DNA of 64,000 nucleotides, taken from positions 1,302,001 to 1,366,000 of the forward strand of contig NZ_WACG01000001.1 of assembly GCF_009193255.1 (NCBI RefSeq), read 5' to 3'. The stretch is from Arthrobacter koreensis (lineage in GTDB: Bacteria > Actinomycetota > Actinomycetes > Actinomycetales > Micrococcaceae). Below are positions 27,656 through 37,074 of the stretch, piece by piece (within the stretch, counting starts at the first letter, position 1; each line of letters opens with the position of its first letter). The notes under the pieces are model-generated. The model searched no databases. It was not told the origin of the DNA and saw only the letters and a list, made by a program, of their open reading frames with translations. Both the position numbers and the translations under genes were made by a program.

Positions 27656-29256
27656 GCGGGCAGGAACCGGACGCAGCCCGTTCCGCGGAAGCAGACTGGA
27701 AACGGGTCCACCCGGTCTCCCCGCTCGTGCGGGGCTGGATCGCGCTGGCCGCTGTCGCGTACTTCCTGGGCCGGGACTCGGTCGAGGCGTTCTTCCTGCG
27801 TGAGCGGCCCGGCGGGCCGCTGCCGGACGGCACCCCGCTGATCTGGGCCGTCATCGGGCTGGCAGTCCTCATCCTGGCCATCGGCGTCGTGTTCTTCCTG
27901 TCCTGGTGGTTCACCCGGTACCAGGTGAGCGGGGACCACGTCCGGGTCCGGTCCGGGGTCCTGTTCCGCCAGCACCGTCAGGCACGCCTGGACCGGGTGC
28001 AGGCAATCGACATCAACCAGCCGCTGCTGGCACGGCTCTTCGGACTGGGCGAACTCCGGTTCGAGGTGGCCGACGCCGGTGAATCGGCAGTGCGCCTGGC
28101 CTACCTGCGCATGGACCACGCCCGCGAACTGCGCGCCACCATCCTGGAACGCGCCTCCGGAGCCCAGGCCGCCACCGGCGAGGAACACGCGGCGGCGGAC
28201 ACCGCCGGCCATCCGGACGCCGCAGCGGCACCTGCCCGGACGGCAGCCGAAGCCCCGGAGTACCCCATCCTCGCCCTCCGCCCAGGACGGGTCATCGGTG
28301 CGGCGCTGCTCTCCGGAAACACCGTTGTCCTGCTGCTGGGCATCATCGCCGTCGTGACCCTGACGGTCATTACCGGCGAAGGTGTCTCCCTGGCCGTCTT
28401 CATTCCGGTGGGCCTGGCAGTCGCCAGCGGCTACTGGTCCATGCTCAGCACCGCCTGGAACTTCCGCGCCGCGGTTTCCCGGGACGGCGTCCGCATCCGT
28501 TACGGACTCCTGGACACCCGCACCCAGACGGTGCCCCCGGGCCGGATCCAGGCCGTGTCCGTCACGCAGCCCCTGCTCTGGCGGCCCACCGGCTGGTACC
28601 GGATTTCCGTTAATGTGGCAGGCTACGGGGCATCGCCGGGCTCTGACGGAGCACGCACCCGCCTGCTGCCCGCCGGAACCCTGGACGAGACCCTGCAGAT
28701 CCTGGCCCTCGTCCTGCCCAACCCCGGCACCGAAGATCCGGTGGGGCTGTTCACCGCCGGGCTCCGGGGCAGCGGCCCGGAACACGGGTTCACCACGTCG
28801 CCCCGCCGGGCGCGCTGGGTTGCACCTCTGCAGTGGCGGCGCAGCGGTTATGCGCTCACCGGAACGGCCCTGCTTAGCCGTACCGGCCGGCTGTGGCGCA
28901 GCCTCACCGTGGTTCCGCACGAGCGCATCCAGTCCATGGCGCTGGAACAGGGCCCGCTGGCACGCCGCCTGCGGATCGCTGACCTGCGGCTGCACTCGAC
29001 ACCCGGTCCGGTTGCGCCGCGGATCAGGCAGCTGGACCAGGCCGTGCTGCTGGAACTCTTCACCGAACAATCCGTGCGGGCTGCGGACGCCCGCCGCCGG
29101 GACCGAACCGAACGCTGGCTGCACCGCGAAACCGCCACCGGCCCGGCGGTGCCCCAGTCAGCGCCGGAACCAGCACAGGCTGCGGGTGCGGAACCGGAAC
29201 GGAAGCCGCAGGCCGCCGGACCACAGATGGAGGAGAACTGGAATGAACACCGCTGA
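27652..29256 (+). CDS. PH domain-containing membrane protein with tandem bPH2 units (YdbT-like)
   Basis: 534-residue partner of the preceding PH protein. At least two bPH2 units are visible: one after the first pair of helices (VRVRSGVLFRQHRQARLDRV, about 97-116), a second after the next helix pair (RIRYGLLDTRTQTVPPGRIQAV, about 280-302), and a third weaker copy near 405-430 (ALLSRTGRLWRSLTVVPHERI). Alternating helix pairs and PH units give four membrane helices. The C-terminal 60 residues are charged and low-complexity. GTG start overlapping the previous stop. Confidence 0.88.
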   Translation: MSGQEPDAARSAEADWKRVHPVSPLVRGWIALAAVAYFLGRDSVEAFFLRERPGGPLPDGTPLIWAVIGLAVLILAIGVVFFLSWWFTRYQVSGDHVRVRSGVLFRQHRQARLDRVQAIDINQPLLARLFGLGELRFEVADAGESAVRLAYLRMDHARELRATILERASGAQAATGEEHAAADTAGHPDAAAAPARTAAEAPEYPILALRPGRVIGAALLSGNTVVLLLGIIAVVTLTVITGEGVSLAVFIPVGLAVASGYWSMLSTAWNFRAAVSRDGVRIRYGLLDTRTQTVPPGRIQAVSVTQPLLWRPTGWYRISVNVAGYGASPGSDGARTRLLPAGTLDETLQILALVLPNPGTEDPVGLFTAGLRGSGPEHGFTTSPRRARWVAPLQWRRSGYALTGTALLSRTGRLWRSLTVVPHERIQSMALEQGPLARRLRIADLRLHSTPGPVAPRIRQLDQAVLLELFTEQSVRAADARRRDRTERWLHRETATGPAVPQSAPEPAQAAGAEPERKPQAAGPQMEENWNEHR

Positions 29257-30151
29257 TCAGCGCCGGCGCGGCCGGCTGGGAATCGGCGTCATCGGCGCAG
29301 GCAAGGTGGGAGCGGTCCTCGGTGCGGCCCTCCGCGCGGTCGAACACGCCGTCGTCGGCGTTTCAGCCGTATCCGAAGCCAGCCGGGAACGCGCGGAGAA
29401 CCTGCTCCCCGGCGTTCCGGTGCTTGAAATCCCGGACATCATTGAGCGTTCCGAGCTGGTGCTGCTGGCAGTGCCCGACGACGCCCTGCCGCCGCTCGTG
29501 TCCGGACTGGCCGCCACGGGAGCCTGGCAGGCCGGGCAGCTCGTGGCGCACACCTCAGGCCGCTTCGGCACCGCTGTCCTGGAACCGGCACGGCAGGCAG
29601 GAGCGATTCCGCTGGCACTGCACCCGGCCATGACCTTCACCGGCCTCAGCCTGGACCTCACACGCCTGGCCGACTGCTCCTTCGGCGTCACGGCTCCCAC
29701 CGCGGTGCTGCCGATCGCGCAGGCCCTGGTGGTTGAAATGGGTGCCGAACCCGTGGTTATCGATGAAGGCGACCGTGAGCTTTACCACGCCGCGCTTGCC
29801 CACGCCTCCAATCACCTGGTGACCATAGCGGCCCAGTCTTCTGAACTGCTGCAGGGCCTCGGCGTTGACCAGCCGGCCCGGCTGCTGGGCCCTTTGATGC
29901 GTGCCTCCCTCGAAAACGCGCTGGCCTCGGGCGAACACGCCCTGACCGGCCCCGTGGCCCGCGGAGACACAGGCACCGTTCAGGCCCACACCCGCGCCCT
30001 GGGACGCGACGCCGCACCGGATATGGCGCAGGCCTACCAGGCGCTCTCAGCGGCCACCGCCCGCCGTGCTGTTGAGCGCGGTCTGCTGACACCTGCGCAG
30101 GGGGAGAGAATTATTGAAGTACTTAATTCCAACCCCGAAGGACCCCGGTGA
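29243..30151 (+). CDS. Rossmann-like / DUF2520 protein
   Basis: 302-residue soluble protein with an N-terminal dinucleotide-binding fold ([17 protein letters not shown], about 14-30) and a C-terminal DUF2520 helical domain beginning around 145 (HPAMTFTG). It resembles ketopantoate- or pyrroline-reductase-like dehydrogenases and is nearly always next to panC/panD in actinobacteria, so it may act in pantothenate metabolism (inference; not demonstrated). GGAGGAG lies about seven bases before the ATG at 29243. It overlaps both neighbours. Confidence 0.88.
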   Translation: MNTADQRRRGRLGIGVIGAGKVGAVLGAALRAVEHAVVGVSAVSEASRERAENLLPGVPVLEIPDIIERSELVLLAVPDDALPPLVSGLAATGAWQAGQLVAHTSGRFGTAVLEPARQAGAIPLALHPAMTFTGLSLDLTRLADCSFGVTAPTAVLPIAQALVVEMGAEPVVIDEGDRELYHAALAHASNHLVTIAAQSSELLQGLGVDQPARLLGPLMRASLENALASGEHALTGPVARGDTGTVQAHTRALGRDAAPDMAQAYQALSAATARRAVERGLLTPAQGERIIEVLNSNPEGPR

Positions 30152-31038
30152 ACCACCCCCGGTTGGCAACAACCCCCGCAGAACTCAGCAAAGCCGTCAC
30201 GGAACTCCTGGAAGCCACCGGCAAGGACCGTCCGGCCCTCGGTCTGGTTCCCACCATGGGAGCCCTCCATTCAGGGCATGCAGCTCTCGCGCAGGCCGCG
30301 CGGGCTGACAACGACGTAGTGGTTGCCAGCATCTTCGTGAACCCGCTGCAGTTCGACGATTCCGCAGACCTGGCCCGGTACCCGCGGACCCTGGACGCGG
30401 ACCTTGACCTGCTGGGACAGGCCGGAGTGGACCTGGTGTTCGCGCCGAGCGAGGCAACCATGTACCCCGGCGGACTCCCGCTGGTCCGGGTCAGCTCCGG
30501 CGGCCTGGGAACCCGCTTCGAAGGCGCCTCCCGCCCGGGACACTTTGACGGCGTACTCACCGTGGTGGCCAAACTGTTCCACTGCGTCCAGCCGGCCGTG
30601 CCCGCCGATTTCCGCGCCTACTTCGGGCAGAAGGACGCTCAGCAGGTGGCTTTGATCCGCCGCATGGCGGCGGACCTCAACTTCCCGGTCCAGATCTATC
30701 CGGTTCCCATCGTGCGGGCCGCTGACGGGCTCGCCGAGTCCAGCCGGAATGTCTTCCTCAGCGAAGCGGACCGGCGCAGCGCCCTGGTGCTTTCCCGTGC
30801 CCTGGGCCGGCTGCAGGAGAATGCCTCCAGCCGCCGTCCGCTGGACCTGCCGTCCGCCGCCGCACTCGTGTCGGCAACCCCCGGTGTTGAACTGGACTAC
30901 TTCGAAGTTGTCGATCCGCTCACTCTTGAACCGGTCCCGGCAGGAGTGCAGGACGTTCTCTCCGGACCTGCCCTGGCACTGGTGGCCGCCCGGGTGGGCG
31001 GAATCCGGCTTATCGACAACGCCGAACTGCACGGCTGA
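30148..31038 (+). CDS. panC: Pantothenate synthetase (pantoate-beta-alanine ligase)
   Basis: Joins pantoate and beta-alanine using ATP. 296 residues with the HIGH-like [15 protein letters not shown] at about 32-46, [11 protein letters not shown], and the FGQKDAQQ motif, all diagnostic. GTG start overlapping the DUF2520 stop by four bases; last gene of the fol-to-pan run, followed by a hairpin. Confidence 0.96.
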   Translation: MNHPRLATTPAELSKAVTELLEATGKDRPALGLVPTMGALHSGHAALAQAARADNDVVVASIFVNPLQFDDSADLARYPRTLDADLDLLGQAGVDLVFAPSEATMYPGGLPLVRVSSGGLGTRFEGASRPGHFDGVLTVVAKLFHCVQPAVPADFRAYFGQKDAQQVALIRRMAADLNFPVQIYPVPIVRAADGLAESSRNVFLSEADRRSALVLSRALGRLQENASSRRPLDLPSAAALVSATPGVELDYFEVVDPLTLEPVPAGVQDVLSGPALALVAARVGGIRLIDNAELHG

Positions 31039-31052
31039 GCTGCATGTCCTGG

Positions 31053-31082
31053 GCCGCTGCGGGACGGCACGCCGTCCGCGGC
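31053..31082 (+). terminator. Hairpin after panC
   Basis: GGACGGC (31062-31068) pairs with GCCGTCC (31071-31077), extended by GCCGC with GCGGC past a four-base bulge, followed by TTT. It lies 15 bases after the panC stop and 16 bases before the lysS -10 box. Confidence 0.5.
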
Positions 31083-31097
31083 TTTGACGGGGCTGGG

Positions 31098-31103
31098 TAG
31101 ACT
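31098..31103 (+). promoter_or_regulatory. -10 box before lysS
   Basis: TAGACT lies eight bases before the GTG of lysS; no ribosome site, so a leaderless or nearly leaderless transcript is likely. Confidence 0.5.
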
Positions 31104-31111
31104 TAAGAACC

Positions 31112-32614
31112 GTGACCTCCTCTAACGTCGTTCCCGAAGCAGCAGATTCCTCCGAGCAGATGCGCATCCGTGCGGAAAAGCGCGCCAAGCTGCTTGAGCG
31201 GGGGCAGGAAGCCTACCCCGTCGGCGTCGAGCGTACCCACTCGCTCCGCCAGGTCCGGGACAAGTTCGGCCACCTGCAGGCTGACGAGACCAGCGGTGAG
31301 ACCGTGGGAGTCACCGGCCGCGTGGTGTTCATCCGCAACACCGGCAAGCTCTGCTTCGCCACCCTCCAGGAAGGGAACGGCACCCGCCTCCAGGCCATGC
31401 TGTCCCTGGCCTCCATCGGGGAGGAAGCACTCGCCGACTGGAAGGCCTCCGTGGACCTGGGGGACCACGTCTTCATCCGTGGCGAGGTCATCTCTTCACG
31501 CCGCGGGGAGCTCTCGGTCATGGCCGATTCCTGGTCGATGGCTTCGAAGGCACTGCGCCCGCTGCCGGTGCTGCACGCTGACCTGAATGAGGAAACCCGG
31601 GTCCGCCAGCGCTACGTGGACCTGATGGTCCGCGACGAGGCCCGGGACATGGTCTACAAGCGGGCCGCGATCATCCGCGCCGTCCGTGACACCCTGCACG
31701 GCCACGGCTACGTGGAAGTGGAGACTCCGATGCTCCAGCTGATCCACGGAGGCGCCGCTGCGCGTCCCTTCGAGACGCACCTGAACGCCTTCGACCAGCC
31801 GATGACCCTGCGCATCGCTACCGAGCTTTACCTCAAGCGCGCCGTCGTCGGCGGTATCGAGCGTGTTTACGAGCTGGGACGGATCTTCCGCAACGAAGGC
31901 GTTGATTCCACCCACAGCCCCGAATTCACCACCCTCGAATGCTACGAGGCGTACGCCGACCAGTACGTCATGGCGGACCGCATCAAGGAGATTATCCTCA
32001 ACGCTGCGGACGCCGCGGGCAGCCGGCAGATCGAAACCCCGGCCGGCACCATTGACCTCGACGGCGAATGGCGCTGGCTTTCGGTGTACCCCGGCCTGTC
32101 CGAGGCAGTTGGCCAGGAAATCACTCCGGATACCGATGCCGAGACGCTGCGCGCGGTAGCGGAGAAGCACGGCGTGAAGGTGGATCCCAAGTGGGATGCG
32201 GAGAAGCTGGTCATTGAACTCTTCGGCGAAATCGTCGAACCGACGCTGCTGCAGCCCACGTTCGTGTGCGACTACCCGCCGTCGGCCCAGCCGCTGGCCC
32301 GCCCGCACCGGAAAGATCCCCGCCTGATTGAGGCCTGGGACCTGATTATCGGAGGAATGGAGCGCGGCACGGCATTCTCCGAGCTCATTGACCCGGTTAT
32401 CCAGCGGGAGCGGCTGACCGAGCAGTCACGCAAGGCTGCTGCCGGTGATGACGAAGCCATGGCACTGGATGAAGACTTCCTCCGGGCCCTGGAGTACGGT
32501 GCGCCGCCCATGGGCGGCATTGGCCTGGGTATCGACCGTCTGGTGATGCTTTTCACGAACGCCGGAATCAGGGAAACAATTCTGTTCCCCCTCCTAAAGC
32601 CTGAAATGGGTTAG
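31112..32614 (+). CDS. lysS: Lysyl-tRNA synthetase (class II)
   Basis: Charges tRNA-Lys. 500 residues with the N-terminal OB-fold anticodon-binding domain (VTGRVVFIRNTGKLCFATLQ near 67-86) and class II core: motif 2 GRIFRNEGVDSTHSPEFT and motif 3 GIGLGIDRLVMLF at the C-terminus. GTG start at 31112. No MprF-type membrane domain is fused. Confidence 0.97.
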   Translation: MTSSNVVPEAADSSEQMRIRAEKRAKLLERGQEAYPVGVERTHSLRQVRDKFGHLQADETSGETVGVTGRVVFIRNTGKLCFATLQEGNGTRLQAMLSLASIGEEALADWKASVDLGDHVFIRGEVISSRRGELSVMADSWSMASKALRPLPVLHADLNEETRVRQRYVDLMVRDEARDMVYKRAAIIRAVRDTLHGHGYVEVETPMLQLIHGGAAARPFETHLNAFDQPMTLRIATELYLKRAVVGGIERVYELGRIFRNEGVDSTHSPEFTTLECYEAYADQYVMADRIKEIILNAADAAGSRQIETPAGTIDLDGEWRWLSVYPGLSEAVGQEITPDTDAETLRAVAEKHGVKVDPKWDAEKLVIELFGEIVEPTLLQPTFVCDYPPSAQPLARPHRKDPRLIEAWDLIIGGMERGTAFSELIDPVIQRERLTEQSRKAAAGDDEAMALDEDFLRALEYGAPPMGGIGLGIDRLVMLFTNAGIRETILFPLLKPEMG

Positions 32615-32617
32615 AAC

Positions 32618-32809
32618 ATGGAATATGTGGAAGTACTCCTGCCCTCAATATGTGTCGCTGCTCTCTTTTATTTCGTGATGAAGGCAGTGTTGAACGCGGA
32701 CCGGTCCGAGCGAAAAGCCCTTGCTGAGGCAGAACGCGAAGCCGATCAGAATGTTCAGCCGGAAACCGGAGCCAAAATAGACCCTGCCGGTCCGGCGGAT
32801 AAAGAATAA
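32618..32809 (+). CDS. Small single-helix membrane protein, unknown function
   Basis: 63 residues: one N-terminal membrane helix (about 5-25) followed by a charged tail (ERKALAEAEREADQ, helical; then a Pro/Gly-rich end). It starts three bases after the lysS stop, so it is likely co-transcribed. I do not recognise a family; similar small proteins occur after lysS in related genera. The stretch from here to lsr2 is visibly richer in A+T than its surroundings. Confidence 0.65.
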   Translation: MEYVEVLLPSICVAALFYFVMKAVLNADRSERKALAEAEREADQNVQPETGAKIDPAGPADKE

Positions 32810-32831
32810 CTAAAGAAAACGCCCTCCTGCT

Positions 32832-32861
32832 TTGACGGGAGATTACCAATTGCGCCATACT
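32832..32861 (+). promoter_or_regulatory. Promoter of lsr2
   Basis: TTGACG (32832-32837), 18-base spacer, CATACT (32856-32861). The start codon of lsr2 is 56 bases further on. Confidence 0.5.
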
Positions 32862-32916
32862 CGAAGTGGTCTCGAAATAAACAGCATTCCGCCACTTCAT
32901 GCATAGGAGCCCCGTC

Positions 32917-33243
32917 ATGGCGCAAAAGGTAAAAATTATTCTGGTAGACGACCTCGACGGCGGAAGTGCCGATGAAACCGTGCGTTTTGGGCTGGATGGG
33001 TCACAGTACGAGATCGACCTCTCCAATGACAATGCGAAGAACCTGCGTGCGGCGCTTAAGCAGTATGTTGATGCCGGCCGCAAGACCGGAGGACGCACCG
33101 GCCGCCCCCGCGGCACGGGTACTTCCCGCAGCAATGAAGCAGCACAGATCCGTGAATGGGCACGCAGCAACGGCTACACCGTTTCCGAGCGCGGCCGCGT
33201 GAACAGCGAGATCATCGAGGCCTACCGCGCCGCCCAGGGCTAA
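32917..33243 (+). CDS. lsr2: Nucleoid-associated protein Lsr2
   Basis: H-NS-like actinobacterial DNA bridging protein that silences A+T-rich genes. 108 residues: N-terminal dimerisation domain (MAQKVKIILVDDLDGGSADE) and C-terminal DNA-binding domain ending IREWARSNGYTVSERGRVNSEIIEAY, with the minor-groove RGR hook. The Gly/Arg-rich linker TGGRTGRPRGTGTS is typical. ATG at 32917 with AGGAG upstream; an earlier in-frame ATG adds six residues. Confidence 0.95.
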   Translation: MAQKVKIILVDDLDGGSADETVRFGLDGSQYEIDLSNDNAKNLRAALKQYVDAGRKTGGRTGRPRGTGTSRSNEAAQIREWARSNGYTVSERGRVNSEIIEAYRAAQG

Positions 33244-33337
33244 TACGCCCCCGGAGGTCACGCCCATGGCGAACACGCCCCTTAAGCGGCAGTAACCGCC
33301 GTAGCATCGAATTACGCGTTAGCTAGGAGTGTGCCTC

Positions 33338-35851
33338 ATGTTTGAAAGATTTACCGACCGTGCCCGTCGCGTTGTCGTGCTTGCCCAAGAAGAGGCACGC
33401 ATGCTCAACCACAACTACATCGGCACCGAGCACATCCTGCTTGGGCTCATTCATGAGGGTGAAGGCGTTGCCGCTAAGGCCCTTGAATCCCTGAGCATTT
33501 CCCTGGGTGCCGTCCGCGAACAGGTGCAGGAGATCATCGGCCAGGGCCAGCAGGCCCCGTCCGGCCACATCCCCTTTACCCCGCGGGCCAAGAAGGTACT
33601 TGAGCTCTCACTGCGCGAAGCGCTGCAGCTGGGGCACAACTACATCGGAACCGAGCACATCCTGCTGGGCCTCATCCGTGAAGGTGAGGGCGTTGCAGCC
33701 CAGGTCCTCGTCAAGCTCGGCGCAGACCTGAACCGTGTCCGCCAGCAGGTCATCCAGCTGCTCTCCGGCTACCAGGGCAAGGAGCCCGTGTCCGCCGGTG
33801 GCCAGCAGCAGGAAGGCCAGCCCGCAGGATCGGTCGTCCTGGACCAGTTCGGCCGCAACCTCACACAGGCAGCGCGTGAAGGCAAGCTTGATCCGGTCAT
33901 CGGCCGTGAACACGAGATGGAACGGGTCATGCAGGTGCTGTCCCGCCGGACCAAGAACAACCCTGTCCTGATTGGCGAGCCCGGCGTCGGCAAGACCGCC
34001 GTCGTCGAAGGCCTTGCCCAGGCGATTGTCCGCGGCGATGTCCCTGAGACCATCAAGGACAAGCAGCTTTACACCCTTGACCTCGGCTCGCTCGTGGCCG
34101 GTTCGCGTTACCGCGGTGACTTTGAGGAACGCCTCAAGAAGGTCCTGAAGGAAATCCGCACCCGCGGCGACATCATCCTCTTCATCGACGAGATCCACAC
34201 CCTCGTGGGCGCCGGTGCCGCTGAAGGCGCCATCGACGCAGCGTCCATCCTGAAGCCGATGCTGGCCCGCGGTGAACTGCAGACCATCGGTGCCACCACG
34301 CTGGACGAGTACCGCAAGCACATTGAGAAGGACGCAGCGCTTGAGCGCCGCTTCCAGCCGATCCAGGTCAACGAACCTTCCGTTGCCCACGCGATCGAAA
34401 TCCTCAAGGGCCTGCGGGACCGCTACGAAGCACACCACCGCGTGTCCATCACGGACGCCGCGCTGGCTTCGGCAGCAACCCTCGCCGAGCGCTACATCAG
34501 CGACCGTTTCCTGCCGGACAAGGCAATCGACCTGATCGATGAGGCCGGTGCCCGCCTGCGTATCCGCCGAATGACAGCTCCGCCGGAGCTGAAGGAAATC
34601 GACGAGCGCATCTCCGCCCTGAAGATGGAGAAGGAATCCGCGATTGACGCGCAGGACTTCGAAGGTGCTGCCTCCCTGCGGGACAAGGAGCAGAAGCTCC
34701 AGGACCAGCGTGCGGAGAAGGAGCGCCAGTGGAAGTCCGGCGGCCTGGATGACATTGCCGAGGTGGACGAGGAACTGATTGCTGAAGTCCTCGCCAACTC
34801 CACCGGCATCCCCGTGGTGAAGCTGAACGAGGAAGAGTCCACGCGGCTGCTCAAGATGGAAGATGAACTGCACAAGCGGGTCATCGGCCAGGACGAGGCC
34901 ATCAAGTCGATCTCGCAGGCCATGCGCCGTACGCGTGCCGGCCTGAAGGATCCCAAGCGTCCGGGCGGTTCCTTCATCTTCGCCGGTCCCACCGGTGTTG
35001 GTAAGACTGAGCTGGCCAAGGCACTGGCAGAGTTCCTCTTCGGTGACGAAGAAGCCCTGATCACCCTGGACATGTCCGAGTACTCCGAGAAGCACACGGT
35101 CTCACGGCTGTTTGGTGCCCCTCCCGGATACGTGGGCTACGAAGAAGGCGGGCAGCTGACCGAGAAGGTCCGCCGCCGCCCGTTCTCCGTGGTTCTGTTC
35201 GACGAAGTTGAGAAGGCCCACGCGGACCTGTTCAACTCCCTGCTGCAGATCCTCGAAGACGGCCGCCTGACCGACTCCCAGGGCCGGGTGGTGGACTTCA
35301 AGAACACCATCATCATCATGACGACCAACCTTGGCACCAAGGACATCTCCAAGGGCGTCATGACCGGCTTCCAGTCCGGTACGGACACCAAGACCGGCTA
35401 CGACCGGATGCGGGCACGGGTCACGGAGGAGCTGCGCCAGCACTTCCGCCCCGAGTTCCTCAACCGTGTCGATGACACCGTGGTGTTCCCGCAGCTGACC
35501 CAGGAAGAGATCGTCCAGATTGTGGATCTGTTCCTGGAGCGCCTCGGCAAGCGCCTTGCGGAGAAGGGTATGAGCATCGAGCTCACCCCCGCTGCCAAGG
35601 TGCTGCTGGCTACCCGCGGATACGACCCCGCCATGGGCGCCCGGCCGCTGCGCCGCACCATGCAGCGCGAGATCGAGGACCAGCTTTCCGAGAAGATCCT
35701 CTTCGGGGACCTCAAGCCCGGGGAAACGGTCTCGGTGGACGTAGAAGGCGAGGGTGACGACGCAAAGTTCACCTTCACCGGACACGGCGCCCCGCGTGCC
35801 ATCGAAGAAGCCCCGTCGGCCATCGAAGCCGGTGTAGGCGACGGACAGTAG
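33338..35851 (+). CDS. clpC: ATP-dependent Clp protease ATP-binding subunit ClpC
   Basis: Hsp100 unfoldase that feeds ClpP. 837 residues: N-terminal double Clp repeat (1-145, two [14 protein letters not shown] copies), first AAA module with GEPGVGKT at 213-220, a UVR-type coiled-coil middle domain (about 425-465), and second AAA module with GPTGVGKT at 550-557. AGGAG lies nine bases before the ATG at 33338. It is monocistronic and ends at a U-tailed hairpin. Adaptors and clpP lie outside the window. Confidence 0.97.
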   Translation: MFERFTDRARRVVVLAQEEARMLNHNYIGTEHILLGLIHEGEGVAAKALESLSISLGAVREQVQEIIGQGQQAPSGHIPFTPRAKKVLELSLREALQLGHNYIGTEHILLGLIREGEGVAAQVLVKLGADLNRVRQQVIQLLSGYQGKEPVSAGGQQQEGQPAGSVVLDQFGRNLTQAAREGKLDPVIGREHEMERVMQVLSRRTKNNPVLIGEPGVGKTAVVEGLAQAIVRGDVPETIKDKQLYTLDLGSLVAGSRYRGDFEERLKKVLKEIRTRGDIILFIDEIHTLVGAGAAEGAIDAASILKPMLARGELQTIGATTLDEYRKHIEKDAALERRFQPIQVNEPSVAHAIEILKGLRDRYEAHHRVSITDAALASAATLAERYISDRFLPDKAIDLIDEAGARLRIRRMTAPPELKEIDERISALKMEKESAIDAQDFEGAASLRDKEQKLQDQRAEKERQWKSGGLDDIAEVDEELIAEVLANSTGIPVVKLNEEESTRLLKMEDELHKRVIGQDEAIKSISQAMRRTRAGLKDPKRPGGSFIFAGPTGVGKTELAKALAEFLFGDEEALITLDMSEYSEKHTVSRLFGAPPGYVGYEEGGQLTEKVRRRPFSVVLFDEVEKAHADLFNSLLQILEDGRLTDSQGRVVDFKNTIIIMTTNLGTKDISKGVMTGFQSGTDTKTGYDRMRARVTEELRQHFRPEFLNRVDDTVVFPQLTQEEIVQIVDLFLERLGKRLAEKGMSIELTPAAKVLLATRGYDPAMGARPLRRTMQREIEDQLSEKILFGDLKPGETVSVDVEGEGDDAKFTFTGHGAPRAIEEAPSAIEAGVGDGQ

Positions 35852-35885
35852 ACAGCAATAGCGGTGCAGCAATGCACTGAATAGA

Positions 35886-35913
35886 GGGAGCCTCCGGGAA
35901 ACCGGGGGCTCCC
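35886..35913 (+). terminator. clpC terminator
   Basis: A 12-base stem (35886-35897 with 35902-35913, one G-T pair) closed by a GAAA tetraloop and followed by TTT. Confidence 0.8.
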
Positions 35914-35974
35914 TTTGCGTTTGCGGTTCATTTCATTCAGTTCCGCCGAAGACAGGCAGAACCACCAAAAGTCC

Positions 35975-35980
35975 TAGACT
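35975..35980 (+). promoter_or_regulatory. -10 box of a leaderless acetyltransferase transcript
   Basis: TAGACT exactly six bases before the ATG at 35987; no ribosome site. Confidence 0.55.
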
Positions 35981-35986
35981 GAACCA

Positions 35987-36517
35987 ATGACTGCAACCGC
36001 ACAGAAGGCAACGTTCACCATCCGCCGGGCCCGCACCTCCGATGTCCGCCACATCCGGGACCTGGTGGCCCCGCTGGCCGAGGAGCGTGTCCTGGTGGCA
36101 AAGGAGACCGTCGCCTATTACGAGGGCCTGCAGGAATTCAGGATTGCCGAGGACGCCGATGGCAGGGTTATTGGCTGCGGGGCCCTCCACGTCATGTGGG
36201 AAGACCTCGCGGAGGTCCGCACCCTGGCTGCCCACCCGGACTGGAAAGGCCGCGGCGTCGGACACGCCCTCCTGGACCAGCTGCTTGCGGATGCCGCCGA
36301 AATTGGTGTCTCCCGCGTCTTTTGCCTGACCTTCGAGGTCGATTTCTTTAAGCGCCACGGATTCACCGTCATGGAAAGCCAGAGCGCAGTGGACCCGGAG
36401 GTCTACTCGGAACTCCTGCGTTCACATGATGAAGGGGTTGCCGAATTCCTTGACCTTGCCCGGGTAAAACCGAACACGCTGGGCAATACCCGCATGATCC
36501 GGGATGTTCGCGCATAG
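35987..36517 (+). CDS. argA: Amino-acid N-acetyltransferase (N-acetylglutamate synthase, GNAT type)
   Basis: Single-domain GNAT protein of 176 residues. FTIRRARTSDVRHIRDLV opens the fold; VRTLAAHPDWKGRGVGHALLD (about 76-96) is the acetyl-CoA pyrophosphate loop; FFKRHGF is the motif shared with N-acetylglutamate synthases. It matches the short actinobacterial ArgA-type proteins (Rv2747-like), which make N-acetylglutamate for arginine synthesis. Not next to other arg genes here, so the gene symbol is by family. Confidence 0.82.
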   Translation: MTATAQKATFTIRRARTSDVRHIRDLVAPLAEERVLVAKETVAYYEGLQEFRIAEDADGRVIGCGALHVMWEDLAEVRTLAAHPDWKGRGVGHALLDQLLADAAEIGVSRVFCLTFEVDFFKRHGFTVMESQSAVDPEVYSELLRSHDEGVAEFLDLARVKPNTLGNTRMIRDVRA

Positions 36518-36563
36518 GTGAATTTTCAGCCCTACTGGAGAACGGCACCTGAAAACGGTACAG

Positions 36564-36575
36564 TAAGGGTACTTA
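36564..36575. promoter_or_regulatory. TAAG-N4-CTTA palindrome upstream of csbD
   Basis: TAAGGGTACTTA, followed by GC, 87 bases before the csbD start. GGGTAC within it also resembles the -10 of stress sigma factors of the SigB/SigF type. The preceding bases GAAAACGG are shared with the copy at 62434. Confidence 0.5.
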
Positions 36576-36661
36576 GCATCAAGAAATGCCGGACGGGTTA
36601 TCCAACAGGCGGAACGCTTATTTGGGTGGCTCCCCGGCCGATCAGAAAGCGGGTGCCGGAT

Positions 36662-36838
36662 ATGGGCGCAGACGACAAGATGCAGAACAAGGGCGAAGAG
36701 CTCGGCGGCAAGATCAAGGAAGGCGTCGGCAAGGTCACCGGCGACCACAGCATGGAAGCTGACGGCCAGGGCGACCAGGCAAAAGCCAACATGAAGCAGG
36801 CCGGCGAGCACGTCAAGGACGCTTTCAAGGGTAAGTAA
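36662..36838 (+). CDS. CsbD family general stress protein
   Basis: 58 residues, highly charged and helical, with MQNKGEELGGKIKEGVGKVTGD, the CsbD signature. CsbD proteins are induced by general stress sigma factors in Bacillus and many others; the molecular role is unknown. The gene stands alone, with an unusually long leader carrying the TAAG-N4-CTTA element, and ends before a strong hairpin. Confidence 0.9.
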   Translation: MGADDKMQNKGEELGGKIKEGVGKVTGDHSMEADGQGDQAKANMKQAGEHVKDAFKGK

Positions 36839-36912
36839 ATCCACGCCGGGCCGCTGAGGCCCGAAGGACACCCGGACTCCCGGGCCGCTGTTGTCACTGC
36901 TGGCCGGGGAAC

Positions 36913-36949
36913 CACTGAAGGAAGGGCCAATCCGGCCCTTCCTTCAGTG
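36913..36949 (+). terminator. csbD terminator
   Basis: CACTGAAGGAAGGGCC (36913-36928) pairs exactly with 36934-36949 around a five-base loop. 16-base perfect stem between csbD and dhaK. Confidence 0.7.
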
Positions 36950-37074
36950 CGTTAAGGGCACGCTTCAAGCCTGTGCAGGCCCACCCCGGCAGGGGTAGGG
37001 TTGGCTCACTCAGGAGAGCGGGCGACGGGGCCCGTTCCAGCGCAGTGGAGCCTCCGGGCAAAGGAGCGTCAGGC

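Noticed and set aside
27466-29124. 552-codon minus-strand frame
   Set aside because: Antisense to the PH-domain genes; no recognisable domain, shadow composition.
33244-33337. ClgR or HspR operator before clpC
   Set aside because: CGCCCCTTAAGCG has a CGC/GCG pair, but its seven-base spacing does not fit the ClgR consensus, and no HAIR repeat is visible.
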